A DNA stretch of 31,325 bases from JAICKN01 sp036491415 (lineage in GTDB: Bacteria; Acidobacteriota; Terriglobia; Terriglobales; Acidobacteriaceae): contig DASXCC010000030.1 in assembly GCA_036491415.1 (NCBI GenBank), positions 1 through 31,325 of the forward strand. The letters run 5' to 3'. Shown here one piece after another: positions 25,290 to 31,325 of the stretch (position 1 is its first letter; every line of letters starts with the position of its first letter). The translations under genes and the position numbers were made by a program. The notes beneath the pieces were generated by a model. It was not told the DNA's origin. It worked only from the letters and a program-made list of their open reading frames with translations, and searched no databases.

Positions 25290-27050
25290 ATGCGTCTTTT
25301 GCTCCGCTATTCCCGGCAGTATTGGCAAATCGTGTTGATCGCCCTATTTCTGGCGACCATCAACCAGACTTTCTCTCTGCTTGATCCACTATTGTTCCGG
25401 CATCTGGTCGACGGATACGCCAACCATCACGACAAGTTCACGCAAGCGCAATTCATACGCGGCGCCGGCTTGCTGCTTTTGGCGATGGTCGGCGCGGCGC
25501 TGATATCTCGCATCGCTAAAAACTTTCAGGATTATTTCGTCAATGTGATCGTGCAGCGCATGGGAGCGAAGATGTACTCGGACGGAGTCCGCCATTCGCT
25601 CGACCTGCCCTACCAGGTATTTGAAGATCAACGCAGCGGCGAAACTTTGGGCAAGCTGCAAAAAGTCCGCATTGACGTGGAAAAGTTTGTTACCGCCGCG
25701 GTCAATATTCTTTTCGTTTCTCTCATCGGCGTGGTTTTTGTGATGATCTACGCGTTCAAAACTAATTGGACAATCGGGATCGCATTCCTGGCCACCGTGC
25801 CCCTGCTCGGAATCATCAGTTCGGTGTTAAGCCGGCGAATCAAGAAAATGCAGAAGACCATTGTGGCCGAAACCACGGCCCTCGCCGGTTCCACCACGGA
25901 GTCGCTACGCAATATTGAGCTGGTAAAAAGCCTGGGCCTGGCCCATCAGGAAGTGGGACGGCTCAATGGAACGACGCAGAAAATTCTGGGGCTGGAACTG
26001 AAGAAAGTGAAATATTTGCGCAGCCTCAGCTTTATTCAAGGGACCTGCGTCAACGCGCTGCGCACCTGCATTCTTTTCCTGATGCTGCATTTATTGTTTC
26101 AGCAGCAAATCCAGCTGGGGCAGTTTGTGGCCATCATGTTTTATTCCTTCTTCCTGTTTACTCCACTGCAGGAAATGGGGAATGTCATCAACATCTATCG
26201 CGAGACGGAAATTTCGCTGCTCAACTTCCAGGAAATTCTGGACACGCCGCGCGATCCCATCCCGCAGAATCCCGTGCCCGTGAACGATCTGATGACGCTG
26301 CAATTTGAAGACGTCAGCTTTCAACACCAGAGCGCTGCGGTGCTGGCGCTGGCTAAAATCAACTTCAGCGCGGCCCGCGGAGACACCATTGCTTTCGTCG
26401 GTCCCTCAGGAGCGGGGAAGAGCACGCTGGTCAAATTGCTGGTCGGCCTGTATGCGCCCAAGCTGGGCACCATTCTTTATAACGGCATTCCTGTAAACCA
26501 GGTGGATTTAAATGAGCTGCGCGAAAAAATTGGTTTTGTCACGCAGGACACGCAACTGTTTGCCGGGACCATCCGCGAGAATTTGCTGTTTGTGAATCCC
26601 AAAGCCACCGACGAGCAATGCATGGACGTGCTGCATAAAGCCGCCGCGCACAGTCTGCTGGATCGCGCGGACCGCGGCTTGAGCACGCTGATTGGCGAAG
26701 GTGGCGTAAAAGTTTCCGGCGGAGAAAAGCAGCGCCTTTCCATTGCCCGCGCGTTGCTGCGGCAGCCGCAGTTGCTGGTGTTTGACGAAGCCACCTCTTC
26801 GCTTGACTCACTCACCGAAGAAGAAATCAGCCGCACCATTCGCGAGGTCGCCAGCAATCAGGAGGCGATTACCATCCTGATCGCGCACCGCCTCTCCACC
26901 ATCATGCATGCCGATCGCATTTACGTGCTGGAGCGGGGAAAGATTATTGAGTCCGGACGCCACGCCGAGCTTGTCGAAAAGAAAGGCTTGTACTATGCGA
27001 TGTGGCGGCAGCAGGTGGGCGAGCGCGAAGCAGTGGAAGCGCTGGACTAG
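25290..27050 (+). CDS. ABC exporter, MsbA-like fused membrane/ATPase protein
   Basis: 586 residues. The N-terminal half has about six membrane helices (WQIVLIALFLATINQTFSLL, LFVSLIGVVFVMIYAF, IGIAFLATVPLLGIISSVLS and others) in the type-I exporter arrangement. The C-terminal ATPase has Walker A GPSGAGKST (about 371-379), the Q-loop TQDTQLFAGT, signature VSGGEKQR (about 475), Walker B LLVFDEATSSLD (about 495) and H-loop IAHRLST. All catalytic motifs are intact, so a homodimer is expected. Candidate substrates are lipids, peptides or drugs; nothing nearby decides. It stands alone: a pyrimidine tract lies upstream and a terminator hairpin downstream. It is not a close copy of the exporter at 6711-8531, whose signature is LSGGEWQK. 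No strong ribosome binding site precedes the ATG. Confidence 0.88.
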   Translation: MRLLLRYSRQYWQIVLIALFLATINQTFSLLDPLLFRHLVDGYANHHDKFTQAQFIRGAGLLLLAMVGAALISRIAKNFQDYFVNVIVQRMGAKMYSDGVRHSLDLPYQVFEDQRSGETLGKLQKVRIDVEKFVTAAVNILFVSLIGVVFVMIYAFKTNWTIGIAFLATVPLLGIISSVLSRRIKKMQKTIVAETTALAGSTTESLRNIELVKSLGLAHQEVGRLNGTTQKILGLELKKVKYLRSLSFIQGTCVNALRTCILFLMLHLLFQQQIQLGQFVAIMFYSFFLFTPLQEMGNVINIYRETEISLLNFQEILDTPRDPIPQNPVPVNDLMTLQFEDVSFQHQSAAVLALAKINFSAARGDTIAFVGPSGAGKSTLVKLLVGLYAPKLGTILYNGIPVNQVDLNELREKIGFVTQDTQLFAGTIRENLLFVNPKATDEQCMDVLHKAAAHSLLDRADRGLSTLIGEGGVKVSGGEKQRLSIARALLRQPQLLVFDEATSSLDSLTEEEISRTIREVASNQEAITILIAHRLSTIMHADRIYVLERGKIIESGRHAELVEKKGLYYAMWRQQVGEREAVEALD

Positions 27051-27093
27051 AAGTCCTCACGCATATCGCGAGAGTAAACCCAATAAAAACATC

Positions 27094-27128
27094 AGGCGCG
27101 ACCGATTTTCCCGACGGCCGCGCCTTTT
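27094..27128 (+). terminator. Rho-independent terminator after the ABC exporter
   Basis: AGGCGCG (27094-27100) pairs with CGCGCCT (27119-27125). After one mismatch the inner CCG/CGG extends the stem, and TTTT follows. It lies 43 bases past the exporter stop codon and serves the plus strand. The convergent ADOP permease gene ends at 27260. Confidence 0.7.
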
Positions 27129-27259
27129 CTGACTTAGCAAACTGGAGAAGAAAGCCCAAGTCAGAAACTTGTTAAAACGAGAAACCCTATAAATAAAGAA
27201 TGCGGATTGCCTCGTTTCGATGCAGAAATATTCGTCAAATACCCTACTTTTACAATTCT

Positions 27260-29782
<2,523 letters not shown>

Positions 29783-29856
29783 CCCACACCTCGCCGTTGT
29801 TTGGAATACGCTCGAGCATGCGTAAAAGTTCGACGCCGACTCAAATTAAAGTTGTA

Positions 29857-29876
29857 TGTACGCAATGTGCTGTACG
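29857..29876. repeat. Paired TGTACG motifs, 14 bases apart
   Basis: TGTACG stands at 29857-29862 and 29871-29876, each followed within 10 bases by TGTGC. This is a short imperfect tandem repeat of 14-16 bases, 75-95 bases upstream of the ADOP permease start, where promoter control sites would be expected. Confidence 0.45.
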
Positions 29877-30012
29877 AGCGTTGTGCTCACAGTTTGTCCA
29901 TGTTTTGTTGATGGAGCTGCAAGCATTCGGTAAGTGCAATTGATGCGCCAGAAAATCTCATTCATAAGGTGCAGACAAAAAAGCACTTAGCCCGAGGGTT
30001 GCCGGAGGGAGA

Positions 30013-30062
30013 TGTCCGCGGTTGGAATGCAGATGTTCGGAAGCGGACAGGGAAGGCGGACA
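30013..30062. repeat. TGTCCGC / GCGGACA repeat cluster
   Basis: TGTCCGC at 30013-30019 is inverted relative to GCGGACA at 30043-30049 and again at 30056-30062; the two GCGGACAG copies are 13 bases apart. A stem with a 23-base loop could form, but no T-run follows on either strand. Confidence 0.45.
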
Positions 30063-30086
30063 GTACTTGCGCGAATCGTTCGCTTG

Positions 30087-30126
30087 TCTGAACCTTTTCT
30101 GAACTAATGTCTGAACTTTTTCTGAA
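30087..30126. promoter_or_regulatory. Four phased TCTGAA motifs (possible response-regulator sites)
   Basis: TCTGAA begins at 30087, 30098, 30110 and 30121, spacings of 11, 12 and 11 bases, so all copies face one side of the helix. The larger unit TGTCTGAACyTTTTCTGAA repeats with a period of 23 bases. Tandem half-sites 11 bases apart are the pattern recognised by OmpR/PhoB-type response regulators. The array ends 14 bases before the stop of the four-repeat membrane protein gene. Confidence 0.45.
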
Positions 30127-30139
30127 ACTACGGCTGCGG

Positions 30140-30967
30140 CTAGTCTTGTTTCCCCGGATGTTCTCCTGCTTCGCGCGACGTAAAAAAGATACATCCGATC
30201 ATGAACGCAGCGAGGACCAGCGAAGAACTAATTCGGCTGAGGTTAAGGCCACCATTGGCATGGGGTTTGGTTAGCAGGTCGCCAAGAGTTGCGCCAAGCG
30301 GACGCGTAAGGATGAATGCCGCCCAGAATAAAAATGTCCGCGAGATTTTCGTGAAGAAATACATTCCGGCGATGACCGCCAGCGCTCCGGCAAAAACAAA
30401 TGCTCCGCCAGCGTAGCCAAATCCCGGAGTGTCGGAAAGGAAGTCGCCAAGCGCGGTGCCCAGAGTGTTGGAGAAAAGAATGGTCGTCCAATAAAAGATT
30501 TCGACTTTTGGCGTCGTGATGTTGCGGAAGGAGATCGAACCTGCCGACAAACGCCAGAGTCCTAAGACCAGTAAAAGGATGGCGAACAGAATCAGGGAGC
30601 CGCCCGTGTAGCCAATTCCCAGCGAGCGGTCGGCGTAATCGGCCATCGTTGTTCCTACAGTTGTGGTCGTGACGATCACCGTCCAATACAAAAATGGATG
30701 GAACGACTTCGCTTTGACCTGAGCAAACAAAGCCACGATGAAGCAGACCATAAAGATCGCTGTGCTCAGCAGGTAGCCGAGGTTCAGCGTCATGGAGAGC
30801 GCGTCGCCGCCGGTTTCACCCAGAGTGGTGGCCGCAATTTTGATGATCCAGAAGGCCAGCGCTACCTGAGGAACCTTGCTGTGGCTGATCCAGCTTGCAG
30901 TCGCAGACTTCGAGTTATAGGAGGGAATGGGATCCGAAAGGCTGAACGTCGTTGAGCTCATGATCAT
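30140..30967 (-). CDS. Four-repeat membrane protein (DUF347/COG4705 type)
   Basis: 275 residues, eight hydrophobic segments in four pairs. Each pair starts with a similar motif: KIAATTLGETGGD, VTTTTVGTTMADYAD, LFSNTLGTALGDFLSD and ILTRPLGATLGDLLT. Repeats 2 and 3 also share a following GIGYTGG/GFGYAGG. The pattern is T-x-G-x-x-x-(x)-D at the end of the first helix of each repeat, often preceded by a W/Y-rich helix start (FWIIK, LYWTVIV, FYWTTILF, FLFWAAFIL). This matches the four-fold DUF347 repeat family, annotated only as membrane-anchored proteins. Repeated acidic residues inside membrane helices are a feature of ion transporters, so ion transport is possible but unproven. Start: ATG at 30967 or at 30961; neither has a clear ribosome binding site. 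It is divergent from the acetyl-CoA synthetase gene. Confidence 0.8.
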   Translation of the reverse strand: MIMSSTTFSLSDPIPSYNSKSATASWISHSKVPQVALAFWIIKIAATTLGETGGDALSMTLNLGYLLSTAIFMVCFIVALFAQVKAKSFHPFLYWTVIVTTTTVGTTMADYADRSLGIGYTGGSLILFAILLLVLGLWRLSAGSISFRNITTPKVEIFYWTTILFSNTLGTALGDFLSDTPGFGYAGGAFVFAGALAVIAGMYFFTKISRTFLFWAAFILTRPLGATLGDLLTKPHANGGLNLSRISSSLVLAAFMIGCIFFTSREAGEHPGKQD

Positions 30968-30988
30968 GATAATGACATGCTTAAGCCA

Positions 30989-31012
30989 AAAATATTGAGC
31001 CCAAAATATTGA
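30989..31012. repeat. AAAATATTGA direct repeat between divergent genes
   Basis: AAAATATTGA occurs at 30989-30998 and 31003-31012, period 14 bases, in the 140-base gap between the four-repeat membrane protein gene and acs. Its position between two divergent starts fits a regulator-binding pair. Confidence 0.5.
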
Positions 31013-31107
31013 TTGTTAATAGATTTTTGCCGGGTAACGTCAACCGGTGCAGACAATCTTCCGCCTACAAGATAAAATCTGCAGTGCAATTATCCCGTGA
31101 GGCATAC

Positions 31108-31325
31108 ATGGCAGATTTGTCGTCCCTGAATATTACGTCCGTCCTGCAAGAGCAGCGCAAGTTCGAATGCCCCGAAGCATTCAGCCAAAAGGCGCACATC
31201 AAAAGCCTTGAAGAATACGACCGCATTTATAAGGAGTCGATCGAAGACCCGGATAGATTTTGGGGCAACGTAGCAAGCGAACTGCATTGGTTCAAGAAGT
31301 GGGACAAAGTTCTCGAATGGGATTG
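31108..31325 (+). CDS. acs: Acetyl-CoA synthetase, N-terminal part (cut by window end)
   Basis: Seventy-two codons are visible before the window ends. The start reads MADLSSLNIT and the frame contains the N-terminal signature of AMP-forming acetyl-CoA synthetases: EEYDRIYKESIEDPDRFWG, a short spacer, then ELHWFKKWDKVLEWDW. Full-length enzymes are about 650 residues and convert acetate, ATP and CoA to acetyl-CoA, AMP and pyrophosphate in the cytoplasm; the catalytic core lies outside the window. GAGG five bases before the ATG supports this start. Propionyl-CoA synthetase shares a weaker version of the motif, but the WFKKWDKVLEWD run is characteristic of Acs. Confidence 0.9.
   Translation, partial: MADLSSLNITSVLQEQRKFECPEAFSQKAHIKSLEEYDRIYKESIEDPDRFWGNVASELHWFKKWDKVLEWD

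Larger units (their letters stand above)
29783..30139. other. Intergenic region with several short repeat families
   Basis: 357 bases upstream of the ADOP permease gene and downstream of the four-repeat membrane protein gene. It holds a TGTACG pair (29857-29876), a TGTCCGC/GCGGACA repeat cluster (30013-30062) and a phased TCTGAA array (30087-30126). No open frame worth calling, RNA gene or clear terminator was found. This density of repeats in non-coding DNA suggests a regulatory region. Confidence 0.5.

Overview
The window reads as chromosomal DNA of an acidobacterium, probably of the Koribacter/Terriglobus type. This is inferred from gene content: a MacB-type 'acidobacterial duplicated orphan permease', a VWFA-related protein of the acidobacterial type, an Oar-like TonB-dependent receptor with glycine-rich stretches, and an interspersed ATTCCGAGCG...GAGGAATCTGC repeat that I associate with this phylum. 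Most genes are moderately GC-rich. The exception is one AT-rich membrane protein next to a tRNA gene. No transposase, integrase, phage gene or CRISPR array was seen.

Layout. 1-2176: a small conserved protein with a strong terminator, tRNA-Arg(CCU) on the minus strand, an AT-rich orphan membrane protein, and a Yip1-family membrane protein. 2187-10303: a beta-1,2-glucan locus. On the minus strand an ABC exporter is followed 12 bases later by a 1503-residue cyclic-beta-1,2-glucan-synthase-like protein. Divergent from them is a Tat-exported GH144-like endo-beta-1,2-glucanase. 10354-17809 (minus): an mdtABC-type RND efflux operon. 18110-25079 (plus): a DUF5666 protein, a TonB-dependent receptor, a VWFA-domain protein and a small DCC-family thiol protein, closely spaced. 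25290-27050: an MsbA-like ABC exporter with its own terminator. 27260-29782 (minus): an ADOP permease. 30140-30967 (minus): a membrane protein made of four repeats (DUF347/COG4705 type). 31108-end (plus): the start of acetyl-CoA synthetase.

How the genes may work together. The most coherent system is the glucan locus. The synthase has a membrane glycosyltransferase part and a C-terminal glycoamylase-like (GH189-type) domain, but stops where the GH94 phosphorylase half of NdvB/Cgs begins. Its exporter (role analogous to NdvA) and a periplasmic hydrolase of the same fold group sit beside it, suggesting one locus for making, exporting and trimming a beta-1,2-glucan. The receptor/VWFA/DUF5666 cluster looks like an envelope module of unknown substrate. 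The RND operon lacks a visible TolC partner or regulator, but an 8+8 inverted repeat lies in its upstream region.

The clearest unexplained non-coding signal is a helically phased array of four TCTGAA motifs at 30087-30126. It has the 11-12 base spacing typical of tandem OmpR/PhoB-type half-sites.
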